Shown here: positions 1 to 6,007 of the stretch, one piece after another
How positions within the stretch are numbered: position 1 is the first letter of the stretch
How the letters are laid out: every line of letters begins with the position of its first letter
Source: an uncultured Agathobaculum sp.
GTDB taxonomy: Bacteria > Bacillota > Clostridia > Oscillospirales > Butyricicoccaceae
Length of the DNA stretch: 6,013 bases
Assembly: GCA_944376955.1 (NCBI GenBank)
Contig: CALWEB010000054.1
Coordinates: forward strand, 1-6,013
Reading direction: 5' to 3'
Notes under the pieces: model-generated
Seen by the model: the letters and a program-made list of their open reading frames with translations, nothing else
Databases searched by the model: none
Told to the model about the DNA's origin: nothing
Made by a program: the position numbers and the translations under genes

Positions 1-84
1 TTAAGTGCCGCTGAGACGGGGAGTTGTTCAGCGGACGAAAGGGACGAAAATCCCCTGCGGTGTTGTAGTCGCATCCCGCTGCTG
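1..84 (+). promoter_or_regulatory. THF (tetrahydrofolate) riboswitch aptamer, 5' end cut off by the window
   Basis: This RNA element senses reduced folates and controls folate transport or synthesis genes in Firmicutes. The 3' two thirds of the aptamer are visible. The conserved block UUAAGUG is at 1-7. The P3 stem is CCGCUGA (8-14) with UCAGCGG (28-34). The joining ACGAA is at 35-39. A short P4 hairpin is GGGA (41-44) with UCCC (51-54). GCGGUG follows at 57-62 and GCAUCC at 71-76. The P3 loop GGGA (19-22) can pair with UCCC (74-77), matching the long-range pseudoknot known in this class. The order and conserved blocks match my memory of the crystallised THF riboswitch. The gene immediately downstream encodes a FolT-type folate transporter, the typical target. 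The 5' strands of P1 and P2 lie before base 1, so the full fold cannot be checked here. Confidence 0.87.
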
Positions 85-87
85 CAA

Positions 88-140
88 CTGTTTAGGCATT
101 TCCTAAATCGCTGTGGCAACAGATGAAATGATTTAGGAGG
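88..140 (+). promoter_or_regulatory. Expression platform: mutually exclusive hairpins hiding or exposing the folT ribosome binding site
   Basis: The Shine-Dalgarno AGGAGG is at 135-140. UCCUAAAU (101-108) is exactly complementary to AUUUAGGA (131-138), and two further G-U pairs (99-100 with 139-140) bury the whole site in a helix of about 10 pairs. Alternatively, UUUAGG (91-96) pairs with CCUAAA (102-107) around a 5-base loop, which uses up the same strand and frees the site. CUGUU (88-92) can also pair with AACAG (118-122). There is no U-tailed terminator here, so I infer control of translation initiation. Folate binding would favour sequestration, as is usual for this class. Which state the ligand favours cannot be proved because P1 is incomplete. 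Confidence 0.7.
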
Positions 141-151
141 TGTCTTTTTCT

Positions 152-748
152 ATGTCCAAAAAGGAAAATATTTTTGTCCGCTCCCTGCATGAACTCAAAA
201 GCACGCGCTGTTTGGCGCTGACCGCGCTGCTGATTGCCATCAATATTGCGCTTGACCTGCTCGGGTTGACCATCAAGCTGCCGCCCAACCTGCGCATCGG
301 CTTCGGCTTTTTGTGCAATGCCGCAGTCGGGATGCTGTTCGGGCCGGTGGTCGGCATGATGTCGGGCGTGTGCACCGATGTGCTCGGTTATTTTGCCGGG
401 AATCTGACCATGGGGGCCTATTTCCCCGGTTATACGCTGACCGCGATTACTGCTGGACTGTTCTGGGGGCTGTGGCTCTATCCACGCAAGTTTTCGGTTT
501 GGCGCGCGCTCGGGGCGAAGGCTTGCATCAACCTGTTTTGCAATATCGGCCTGAACACCCTGTGGCTGACACTGACAGGCGGCAAGGCAATGGGCGTACT
601 GCTTGCCTTGCGTGTGCCGAAAAACCTGATTATGCTGCCGTTTGAGGTTGTCCTGCTGTATGTCGGCATGAAGCTGGTGCTGCGGCTGTACTATGCCTTG
701 CCGGGCACGGTAGAAGCCAAGCGCGCGGCCGAAAAAAACACCCTTTGA
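152..748 (+). CDS. folT: Folate ECF transporter S component FolT
   Basis: This is the substrate-specificity subunit of an energy-coupling-factor vitamin importer. It is an integral membrane protein that captures folate and docks on a shared EcfT-EcfA1-EcfA2 module. I place the start at the ATG at 152 (198 residues). An in-frame GTG at 140 overlaps the Shine-Dalgarno and is unlikely. AGGAGG lies 11 bases upstream of the ATG. Family hallmarks include the N-terminal STRCLALTALL (17-27), RIGFGFL (48-54), GMLFGPVVG (60-68), the YFPGYTLTA stretch (90-98), LNTLWL (134-139), and RVPKNLIMLP (154-163) near the last helix. Several hydrophobic spans fit the usual six helices, and the basic tail is probably cytoplasmic. 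The gene sits directly under a THF riboswitch and is followed by its own terminator. No ecfA or ecfT gene is nearby, so it is a solitary S component using a remote module. Folate specificity rests on family resemblance plus the riboswitch. Confidence 0.92.
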   Translation: MSKKENIFVRSLHELKSTRCLALTALLIAINIALDLLGLTIKLPPNLRIGFGFLCNAAVGMLFGPVVGMMSGVCTDVLGYFAGNLTMGAYFPGYTLTAITAGLFWGLWLYPRKFSVWRALGAKACINLFCNIGLNTLWLTLTGGKAMGVLLALRVPKNLIMLPFEVVLLYVGMKLVLRLYYALPGTVEAKRAAEKNTL

Positions 749-758
749 CGATCCTTCT

Positions 759-787
759 GCCGTCCGGCCATGCCGGGCGGCTTTTTT
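759..787 (+). terminator. Rho-independent terminator of folT
   Basis: A 10-pair GC-rich stem (759-768 with 772-781, one G-U pair) closes a CAU loop and is followed directly by six T residues (782-787). It lies 10 bases after the folT stop codon, so folT is transcribed as a single-gene unit. Confidence 0.93.
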
Positions 788-851
788 GCGCATATTGGTG
801 TTTAGTTTTTGTAGAGTTTTCCGATTTTCCCTATGCAAAGCGGCAAAGTTT

Positions 852-860
852 TGGTATACT
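852..860 (+). promoter_or_regulatory. Probable promoter (extended -10) for the mannitol dehydrogenase family gene
   Basis: TGGTATACT carries an extended -10 (TG-n-TATACT; hexamer 855-860). No good -35 hexamer is seen about 17 bases upstream (around 832-837), as is common for extended -10 promoters. A second AT-rich option, TACGAT, lies at 864-869. Transcription would start near 867-876, about 45 bases before the ATG. The rest of 788-851 is AT-rich and shows no further recognisable element. Confidence 0.6.
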
Positions 861-875
861 ATATACGATAGCGAT

Positions 876-894
876 GAACGGCGGAGCGCCGTTC
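876..894 (+). promoter_or_regulatory. Leader inverted repeat/hairpin at the transcription start of the dehydrogenase gene
   Basis: GAACGGCG (876-883) is perfectly complementary to CGCCGTTC (887-894) around a 3-base loop. It can extend by AGC (870-872) with GCT (895-897) if three bases bulge out. There is no T run after it, so it is not a terminator. It lies between the -10 and the Shine-Dalgarno AAAGGAAG (899-906). It could be a repressor operator or a 5' mRNA-stabilising hairpin; the sequence does not decide. Confidence 0.55.
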
Positions 895-916
895 GCTGAA
901 AGGAAGTGACTGCTTT

Positions 917-2536
917 ATGAAATTGACAAAAGAAAGCATCAAACATAACGCGTCCTGGAAGGGTTACCGGCTGCCGCAGTACGATATCGACGCGGTACGC
1001 GAAGCCACGCGCAACGCGCCGACCTGGCTGCATTTTGGCGCGGGCAACCTGTTTCGGGCGTTTCCCGCTGTGCTGGCACAGCGTATGCTGACCGCAGGGC
1101 TGTCTGGGACGGGCGTCATCTGCTGCGACGGTTATGACGAGGAACTGATCGAGCGCTGCTACCGCGCCTGTGATCATCTTTCGCTGGTGGTGACCCTGTA
1201 TTCCAACGGCACGATCAACAAGGAGGTTGTGGCTTCGGTTACGGAGAGCCTCAAACTGAGCGAAGATGGGATGCGCCTGAGTGAGATCTTCCTGGCGCCG
1301 TCCTTGCAGATGGTCAGCTTTACGCTGACGGAAAAAGGCTATGTGATCCAGGATGATGAGCATGAGTTCCTGCCGGATTATGCGCATGACCGTGAGAACG
1401 GGCCGGACGGGTGCCAGTCCTTCTTCGGTAAGCTGGCATCGCTCAGCCTTGCGCGCTGCCGCGCGGGGATGCCGCCGCTGGCGTTGGTTTCGCTGGATAA
1501 TTGTCAGGATAACGGTATCCGTTTGGAACGCGCTGTGCGTTATATGGTACAGGCATGGCAGGAAAAGGGCTTCATCACAGAGGATGAATACTTCTATCTG
1601 CTCAAGAAGAACACCTATCCGCTGTCTATGATCGACAAGATCACGCCGCACCCGGATACCCGCATCGCGGATAAGCTGGAAGCGGACGGTTTGGAAAACG
1701 CCCGCCCGTTTGTCACGGAAAAGGGCACCTATGCCGCAATTTATGTCAACTCCGAGAGCCCGCACTATCTGCTGATCGAGGATGCGTTCCCGAATGGGCA
1801 TCCGCCGCTGGAGCAGTGCGGTGTTATCCTGACCCGCCGCGATATCGTGGAGAAGTCCGCGATGATGAAGGTCAGCACCTGCATGAACCCAATGGATACC
1901 GCACTGGGCGTTTACGGCTGTATGCTGGGGTATACCCAGATCAGCGCGGAGATGAAGGACAAGGAACTGGTCAACCTGATTACGCGCATGAGCGAGCAGG
2001 AAGCCATGCCGATGGTAGCCGACCCGGGCGTAATCGACCCGGTTTCCTTCCTGCATGAAGTGCTGGGCGAACGCTATCCCAACCCGTTTTTGCAGGATTC
2101 GCCGCAGCGTATTGCAACCGATACTTCGCGTAAGATTGCGCCGCGTTTTGGTGTGACGTTGTATGCATACTATAATTCTACGCTGCCGGCGCACCGCGCG
2201 ACCAAGCTGGTGTATATCCCGCTGGCATTGGCGGGCTGGCTGCGCTATCTGGTGGGCGTGGATGACCGCGGTGAGCCGTTTGAACTCAGTCCGGATCCCA
2301 ATCTGGAACATGTCCGTTCGCTGATGGGCAATCCAAAGCTGGGGGACGAGGTTTCCGAGGAACAGCTGTATCCGCTGCTGGCAAACCGTTATTACTTTGG
2401 CGTCAACCTGTTTGAAATCGGCGTGGGTGAGACGGTCGTGCGTATGTTCAATGAACTGAACAAGGGGCCGCGCGCCATCCGCGAGACACTGCGCCGCTAC
2501 TGCGGGGAAGAGAAGCAGGAAGAGTGGATCCTGTAA
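917..2536 (+). CDS. Mannitol dehydrogenase/fructuronate reductase family oxidoreductase
   Basis: This is a cytoplasmic NAD(P)-dependent polyol or hexuronate oxidoreductase of the long-chain mannitol dehydrogenase family (539 residues, normal for the clostridial branch). Known members interconvert mannitol/fructose, mannonate/fructuronate or altronate/tagaturonate. The N-terminal Rossmann domain shows WLHFGAGNLFRAF (37-49), SFTLTEKGY, and DN (194-195, with N195 matching the oxyanion-hole Asn of mannitol dehydrogenase). The C-terminal domain carries the catalytic Lys region (K318, N324), YPNPF (387-391), QRIATDTSRK and GWLRYLVGVDDRGEPFELSPDP. Oddity: the third catalytic-motif residue, normally His (N-x2-H), is Asp327. 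The ATG at 917 follows AAAGGAAG at 10 bases. The gene stands alone between two terminators, with no uronate or polyol pathway genes in view. The substrate is therefore undetermined; fructuronate reductase (uxuB-like) is the closest guess. Confidence 0.88.
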   Translation: MKLTKESIKHNASWKGYRLPQYDIDAVREATRNAPTWLHFGAGNLFRAFPAVLAQRMLTAGLSGTGVICCDGYDEELIERCYRACDHLSLVVTLYSNGTINKEVVASVTESLKLSEDGMRLSEIFLAPSLQMVSFTLTEKGYVIQDDEHEFLPDYAHDRENGPDGCQSFFGKLASLSLARCRAGMPPLALVSLDNCQDNGIRLERAVRYMVQAWQEKGFITEDEYFYLLKKNTYPLSMIDKITPHPDTRIADKLEADGLENARPFVTEKGTYAAIYVNSESPHYLLIEDAFPNGHPPLEQCGVILTRRDIVEKSAMMKVSTCMNPMDTALGVYGCMLGYTQISAEMKDKELVNLITRMSEQEAMPMVADPGVIDPVSFLHEVLGERYPNPFLQDSPQRIATDTSRKIAPRFGVTLYAYYNSTLPAHRATKLVYIPLALAGWLRYLVGVDDRGEPFELSPDPNLEHVRSLMGNPKLGDEVSEEQLYPLLANRYYFGVNLFEIGVGETVVRMFNELNKGPRAIRETLRRYCGEEKQEEWIL

Positions 2537-2555
2537 AAGTCCGCATCAACAAAAG

Positions 2556-2589
2556 ACAAAGGGGAGAACCGAAAGGTTCTCCCCTTTGT
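2556..2589. terminator. Bidirectional terminator between convergent genes
   Basis: A perfect 15-pair stem (2556-2570 with 2575-2589) is capped by a GAAA tetraloop on the + strand. It lies between the stop of the dehydrogenase gene (2536) and the stop of the MATE gene (2597). On the + strand the hairpin is followed by GTTTGG. On the - strand it is followed by CTTTTGTT, a better U tail. It probably stops transcription from both sides. Confidence 0.88.
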
Positions 2590-2596
2590 GTTTGGC

Positions 2597-3964
2597 TTAC
2601 CGTTTTTCACCTTGTGCGACCAGTTGGAAGCCGGGCACAAAGCGCAGCCAGTGGCCGCTGGCAAAGCGGGCTGTGAACAGGATGCCGCGGCACAGCCAGT
2701 CGGCAACCATGGCGATCCAGATGCCGATAGCGCCCATCTGGAACATTACTGCAAGGACATAGCCGCTGCCCAGCCGCAGCAGCATCATGGATGCAATCGA
2801 GCAAACCATGGGGTAGCGCACATCGTTTGCCGCGCGCAGCACGTTGGGCAGGGTGAACGACAGCGGCCAGATCAGCATGGCGCTCGTGTTATGGATCAGG
2901 ATAAGCGTCCGCCCCAGCACAAGCGCTTCGGGGGACAGGCTGTATATTTTCAGCACCAGCGGTGTGACAAGGATGGTGGCCAGACAGCAGCTGGCATGGA
3001 TGAGATAGGTGATCTTCATCAGTTTTTTGGCCATGCGGCGCGCCTGATCAAGATCGCCTGCGCCGATGCACTGGCCGACCACTGTGATGATGGCAAGGTT
3101 CATGGCCTGACCCGGGATGCAGGCGACTGCGTCAAGGTTGTTCGCCACGGCGTTTGCCGCGATCTGTGTGGTTCCGAACAGGGCGATCATGCTGACAACC
3201 AAAATGTGCCCAAGCTGGAACAGGCTGTTTTCCAGCCCGTTGGGCACGCCGATCTGTAAAATCCGGCGGATAAGCGCTCCATCCGGCCGGAAATGGCCGC
3301 CGCGGCGCAGGCTGACGATGTGTTCGGGATGCAGCAGCAGGATGGTGATGACGACCGCTGCCACGCCGCGGGAGAACACAGAAGACAGGGCGGCGCCTGC
3401 CACGCCCAGTTTGAGCACAAAGATCAGCAGGGAGTTGCCGATGAGATTGACAATGTTAATCAGTCCCGCAATCATCATGGACACACGGGAGTTGCCCTGC
3501 GCGCGGAACAGTGCGGCACCTGCGTTGTAGATGGCAAGCACGGGATAGGAAAATACACTGACGGTCAGATAAGTCAGGGCGCTGTTCATGACGTCCGATT
3601 CGATCGAGCCGAACAGCAGCCGCAACAATGGTTCGCGCAGCACCATGACCAGCACACTCAGCGCGACCGAGATGCAGGCAACGACGAAATACAGCTGGCG
3701 GGCTGCGTTGCAGGCGCGCCGGTTGTGCCGCGCGCCGAGCAGCTGCGCGACGACGACCGCGCCGCCGGTGGCAAGCGCGGCGAAGATGTTGATGATCAGC
3801 ACATTGAGCATGTCAACCAGCGACACGCCCGAAACCGCCGCTTCGCCCACAGAGGATACCATGATGGTGTCGGCAAGGCCGACCGTGATGGACAGCACCT
3901 GTTCCAGCACCAGCGGCCAAATCAGCTTTTTCAGTGCGGCGTTAGGAAATAGTTCTTTACTCGT
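2597..3964 (-). CDS. MATE family multidrug/toxic-compound efflux transporter, start codon apparently ACG
   Basis: This is an inner-membrane cation-coupled exporter of the multidrug and toxic compound extrusion family. Counted from the inferred start it has 455 residues, typical for the family, with about twelve hydrophobic helices in two homologous halves. The first half begins LIWPLVLEQVLSITVGLADTIM (conserved Pro17 and Asp32) and includes GGAVVVAQLLGA. The second half begins near residue 239 with GVPNGLENSLFQLG, and its GQCIGAGDLDQARRMAKKL echoes the first. The homologous N-terminus reads xSKELFPNAALKKLIWP, where x is ACG at 3962-3964. An AGAAGG site lies 10 bases upstream. No ATG, GTG or TTG occurs in frame between the preceding stop and GTG at 3908-3910, which would cut into the first helix. 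It is the last gene of the operon, 18 bases after the glycosylase stop. The substrate is unknown. Confidence 0.9.
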   Translation of the reverse strand, partial: TSKELFPNAALKKLIWPLVLEQVLSITVGLADTIMVSSVGEAAVSGVSLVDMLNVLIINIFAALATGGAVVVAQLLGARHNRRACNAARQLYFVVACISVALSVLVMVLREPLLRLLFGSIESDVMNSALTYLTVSVFSYPVLAIYNAGAALFRAQGNSRVSMMIAGLINIVNLIGNSLLIFVLKLGVAGAALSSVFSRGVAAVVITILLLHPEHIVSLRRGGHFRPDGALIRRILQIGVPNGLENSLFQLGHILVVSMIALFGTTQIAANAVANNLDAVACIPGQAMNLAIITVVGQCIGAGDLDQARRMAKKLMKITYLIHASCCLATILVTPLVLKIYSLSPEALVLGRTLILIHNTSAMLIWPLSFTLPNVLRAANDVRYPMVCSIASMMLLRLGSGYVLAVMFQMGAIGIWIAMVADWLCRGILFTARFASGHWLRFVPGFQLVAQGEKR

Positions 3965-3982
3965 TGGCGATACGCCTTCTTT

Positions 3983-4468
3983 CTATAAAATAACACGATA
4001 GGCTTCGATCAGCCGTTCGAGTGACCAGGCCGCGTTGGCCGGGCTGGTGGAGGGGAGCTGCGTGATCGGGATGTGCAGCTGTGGTTCGATCAGCTTGCGG
4101 TACAGCTCGGCGGATTTGCCGCCGGTGGCAAAGATGCGGCTGATCCGGCTTTCGCGCACCAGTTTGCCAATGTCGTTCGGCACAGCGTTGCGGATGCTGG
4201 TGTCGGATGCGCCCGCGATGTCGCAGCGGGCGATGGTATCCCACAGCGCAACGTGATGTTTCAAGCACATCGCGCGTTTCTCCTCGATGGTCTGCGGCAG
4301 CGGTTCGCCCAGCACGGCGGCAAGCACCCGCCAGAAGCGGTTTTGCGGGTGACCATAGAAAAAGCCGACTTCGCGCGATTTTGGGCTCGGGATGGAGCCG
4401 AGCAGCAGCACGCGTGATTCGCTGTCATACAGCGGCGGGATGGTGTGGACAACGGTCTGGATGTTCAT
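3983..4468 (-). CDS. DNA-deoxyinosine (hypoxanthine) glycosylase, uracil-DNA glycosylase superfamily family 6
   Basis: This is a base-excision-repair enzyme predicted to remove hypoxanthine (deaminated adenine) and perhaps other deaminated bases from DNA. Its 161 residues match the short family 6 length. Visible motifs are LLLGSIPSPKSRE (21-33, motif 1), FFYGHPQNRFW (36-46, with Asn43 in the place of the conserved family Asn), ALWD (74-77), GASDTSIRN (86-94), ATGGKSAELY (114-123), and PSTSPANA (139-146, motif 2 that grips the DNA). It lacks the classical family 1 GQDPYH motif. The ATG overlaps the mutY stop in an ATGA junction. Its Shine-Dalgarno GAGGAGGAAG lies inside the end of mutY, so translation is probably coupled. 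It ends in TAG, in the same frame as the downstream MATE gene. The family call is strong; the exact substrate preference is inferred from the family. Confidence 0.9.
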   Translation of the reverse strand: MNIQTVVHTIPPLYDSESRVLLLGSIPSPKSREVGFFYGHPQNRFWRVLAAVLGEPLPQTIEEKRAMCLKHHVALWDTIARCDIAGASDTSIRNAVPNDIGKLVRESRISRIFATGGKSAELYRKLIEPQLHIPITQLPSTSPANAAWSLERLIEAYRVIL

Positions 4469-5514
4469 GCTTCCTCCTCAATCACAGATAGAAAAGCGCG
4501 GAATGCGCTGGGCAGCGCATATTCCGCGCGCAGGGCGGACGGGCTGACAAAGGTCAGTTCTGCCGGCTGGTTGGCCAGTTCGATATAATATCCGTTCATG
4601 TGCCATTCCACATGGGTGAACACATGCTTGGCAGGCTGCAGGGACAGCAGTTTTGCCACCTGCCAGCCGCGCGCAGAAAGGGCAGCGCGGATTTCGTCCG
4701 GCGACAAATGGCCGTCCAGCGCAGGCAGCTCCCACAGGCCGGCCAGCAGGCCGGTTTTCGGCCGCCGCGTCAGGCCGACCAGTGGCCCGCGCCGCAGCAG
4801 CAGAACCGTGCGGTTTTCAACCCGGCGTGCCTTTTTCGCCGCGCGCAGCGGCAGAAGGGCGGCGTTACCGTGGTGGTAGCCCAGACAAAGGTGCTGCACG
4901 GGGCAGTCGCCGCACAGCGGCGCGCCGTTGGGCAGGCAGACCATGGCACCCAGTTCCATCAGCGACTGGTTCAGGTCGCCCGGCCGGTCAGACGGCATCA
5001 GGGCAGCAAAGCGTTCGCGTGTGCGCTTTTTGAAGGCGGTGTCGGTGATGGGGGTGAAATCATTGTCCAGACGGGCGGCGACGCGCAGTACATTGCCGTC
5101 CACCGCGGGAACCGGGATGCCGCAGGCGATCGACGCGATGGCGCCAGCGGTGTATTCCCCAATGCCGGGCAGCGCGAGCAGCGCATTATAATCGGCGGGC
5201 AGTTCGCCGCCGTATTTCTCGCAGACCTCAACGGCTGCGCGGTGCAGATTGCGCACGCGGCTGTAATAGCCAAGCCCTTCCCACAGCTTGAGGTAAACGG
5301 ATTCGTCCGCGGTGGCAAGCGCGCGCACATCGGGCAACGCCTCCATCCAGCGGGTGAAATAGCCCAGCACGGCCTGTACGCGCGTCTGCTGGAGCATGAT
5401 TTCACTCACCCAAACGCGGTAGGGCGTGGGCTGGGCGCGCCAGGGGAGGTTGCGGTGCCCCTGGTCATACCAGCCAAGCAGCGGCGCAACGATGGCAGGG
5501 GTAACGCCGCTCAA
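4465..5514 (-). CDS. mutY: A/G-specific adenine DNA glycosylase MutY
   Basis: This enzyme removes adenine mispaired with 8-oxoguanine, preventing G-to-T transversions. Its 349 residues are normal length. Domains in order: a helix-hairpin-helix glycosylase core with LPWR (23-26), SEIMLQQTRV (37-46, catalytic Glu38), LWEGLGYYSRVRNL (77-90), LPGIGEYTAGAIASIA (115-130) and VDGNVLRV (138-145, catalytic Asp139); a [4Fe-4S] loop with Cys193, 201, 204 and 210; and a C-terminal NUDIX-like 8-oxoG recognition domain from about 225, including GLLAGLWELP and HVFTHVEWHM. The cysteine spacing is x7-x2-x5, one residue longer than E. coli x6-x2-x5. The start is TTG at 5512-5514, overlapping the upstream TGA (TTGA), with GGAGG about 10 bases before it. 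The lead to the first conserved block (LLGWYD) then has the expected length. Confidence 0.95.
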   Translation of the reverse strand: MSGVTPAIVAPLLGWYDQGHRNLPWRAQPTPYRVWVSEIMLQQTRVQAVLGYFTRWMEALPDVRALATADESVYLKLWEGLGYYSRVRNLHRAAVEVCEKYGGELPADYNALLALPGIGEYTAGAIASIACGIPVPAVDGNVLRVAARLDNDFTPITDTAFKKRTRERFAALMPSDRPGDLNQSLMELGAMVCLPNGAPLCGDCPVQHLCLGYHHGNAALLPLRAAKKARRVENRTVLLLRRGPLVGLTRRPKTGLLAGLWELPALDGHLSPDEIRAALSARGWQVAKLLSLQPAKHVFTHVEWHMNGYYIELANQPAELTFVSPSALRAEYALPSAFRAFLSVIEEEA

Positions 5515-5933
5515 TGCTGCATGTCCTCCAGCGTCTGGCCGGTGTAGAACATGGTGAAAACAGCGTCTGCGATGTGTTTGTGTTCGTCATCATGTACTTC
5601 AACCATATAAACGGCGGTTTTTTTGCCGAGTTTCCGCTCGTAAGCGACTGCGGTGAGCGTTTTGCCAAGGCGACCGGGACGGTAGTAGTGGATATTGCTG
5701 TCCAGCGTCACCGCCACCAGACCGTGTGAGGCCGCAGCGGAGCCTGCGGCAATATCGCAAAGCGTAAAGATGGTGCCGCCGTGCGCCAGCCCGAGCGGGT
5801 TGAGCAATTCCTCCGTCAGCTCCAGCTCGACCGTTGCACCGCCGTCTTTGTCCAGTGTGATCACGTGCATGTGCATCAGCTTGTTTAGGCCGCTGGCCTC
5901 CTGACGCATTTTCAAAATTTGTTCAATCGTCAT
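5511..5933 (-). CDS. PaaI-type hotdog-fold acyl-CoA thioesterase
   Basis: This is a cytoplasmic single-domain hotdog protein (140 residues) of the PaaI/YbgC-like thioesterase group, which hydrolyses acyl- or aryl-CoA thioesters. Key features are NPLGLAHGGTIFTLCD (45-60), with Asn45, the HGG turn at 51-53 and the candidate catalytic acid Asp60; then SNIHYYRPGRLGKTLTAVAYERKLGKK with its beta strands; and a C-terminal strand containing DAVFTMFYTG. It is probably a homotetramer, as usual in the family. The ATG at 5931-5933 follows AAAGGGG at 10 bases, a moderate ribosome site lying inside a short inverted repeat. It is the first gene of the operon, and its TGA overlaps the TTG start of mutY. The CoA substrate cannot be told from sequence; a housecleaning role is possible. 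No phenylacetate genes are in view. Confidence 0.88.
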   Translation of the reverse strand: MTIEQILKMRQEASGLNKLMHMHVITLDKDGGATVELELTEELLNPLGLAHGGTIFTLCDIAAGSAAASHGLVAVTLDSNIHYYRPGRLGKTLTAVAYERKLGKKTAVYMVEVHDDEHKHIADAVFTMFYTGQTLEDMQH

Positions 5934-5960
5934 TCAAAAGGGACCCCTTTGTACAAACAT

Positions 5961-5986
5961 GGTGCGGCAGAAACAATCGCCGCACC
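5961..5986 (-). promoter_or_regulatory. 5' leader hairpin of the thioesterase-mutY-glycosylase-MATE operon
   Basis: GGTGCGGC (5961-5968) and GCCGCACC (5979-5986) form a perfect 8-pair stem with a 10-base loop. On the - strand it lies in the untranslated leader, between the TATAAT and the first gene. It is not followed by a T run on the - strand, so it does not look like a terminator for the operon. On the + strand a T-rich stretch follows only after a 10-base gap (5997-6005), and no + strand gene ends here. Confidence 0.55.
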
Positions 5987-6007
5987 AGCGTATGGATTTC
6001 TTTTTCT

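Noticed and set aside
140..151. GTG at 140 as an upstream start for folT
   Set aside because: It overlaps the last G of AGGAGG, so no ribosome site would precede it. The ATG at 152 has the site at workable spacing.
831..846. Possible catabolite-repression (cre) site near TGCAAAGCGGCAAAG upstream of the dehydrogenase
   Set aside because: The central CG and several consensus positions do not match. The similarity is no better than chance.
92..2311. A very long antisense open frame (739 codons) on the - strand under folT and the dehydrogenase
   Set aside because: It crosses two genes with clear homology and a terminator. Its product is rich in Gln, His and Arg with no recognisable domain, which is the usual mirror-frame artefact of GC-rich codon bias.
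2565..2580. GAAC-N-GTTC pattern resembling a LexA (SOS) box between the convergent genes
   Set aside because: The spacer is six bases rather than four, and the sequence is fully explained as the stem of the terminator hairpin.
4734..4764. Dense GGCC/CCGG repeats within mutY
   Set aside because: They lie in conserved coding sequence for the RRPKTGLLAGLWELP region, so they reflect codon choice in a GC-rich gene rather than a separate element.
4600..5547. Long + strand open frame antisense to mutY, and similar frames antisense to the MATE gene (2588-3259, 3293-3952)
   Set aside because: They are compositional shadows of well-supported genes. They lack credible ribosome sites and show no domain motifs.
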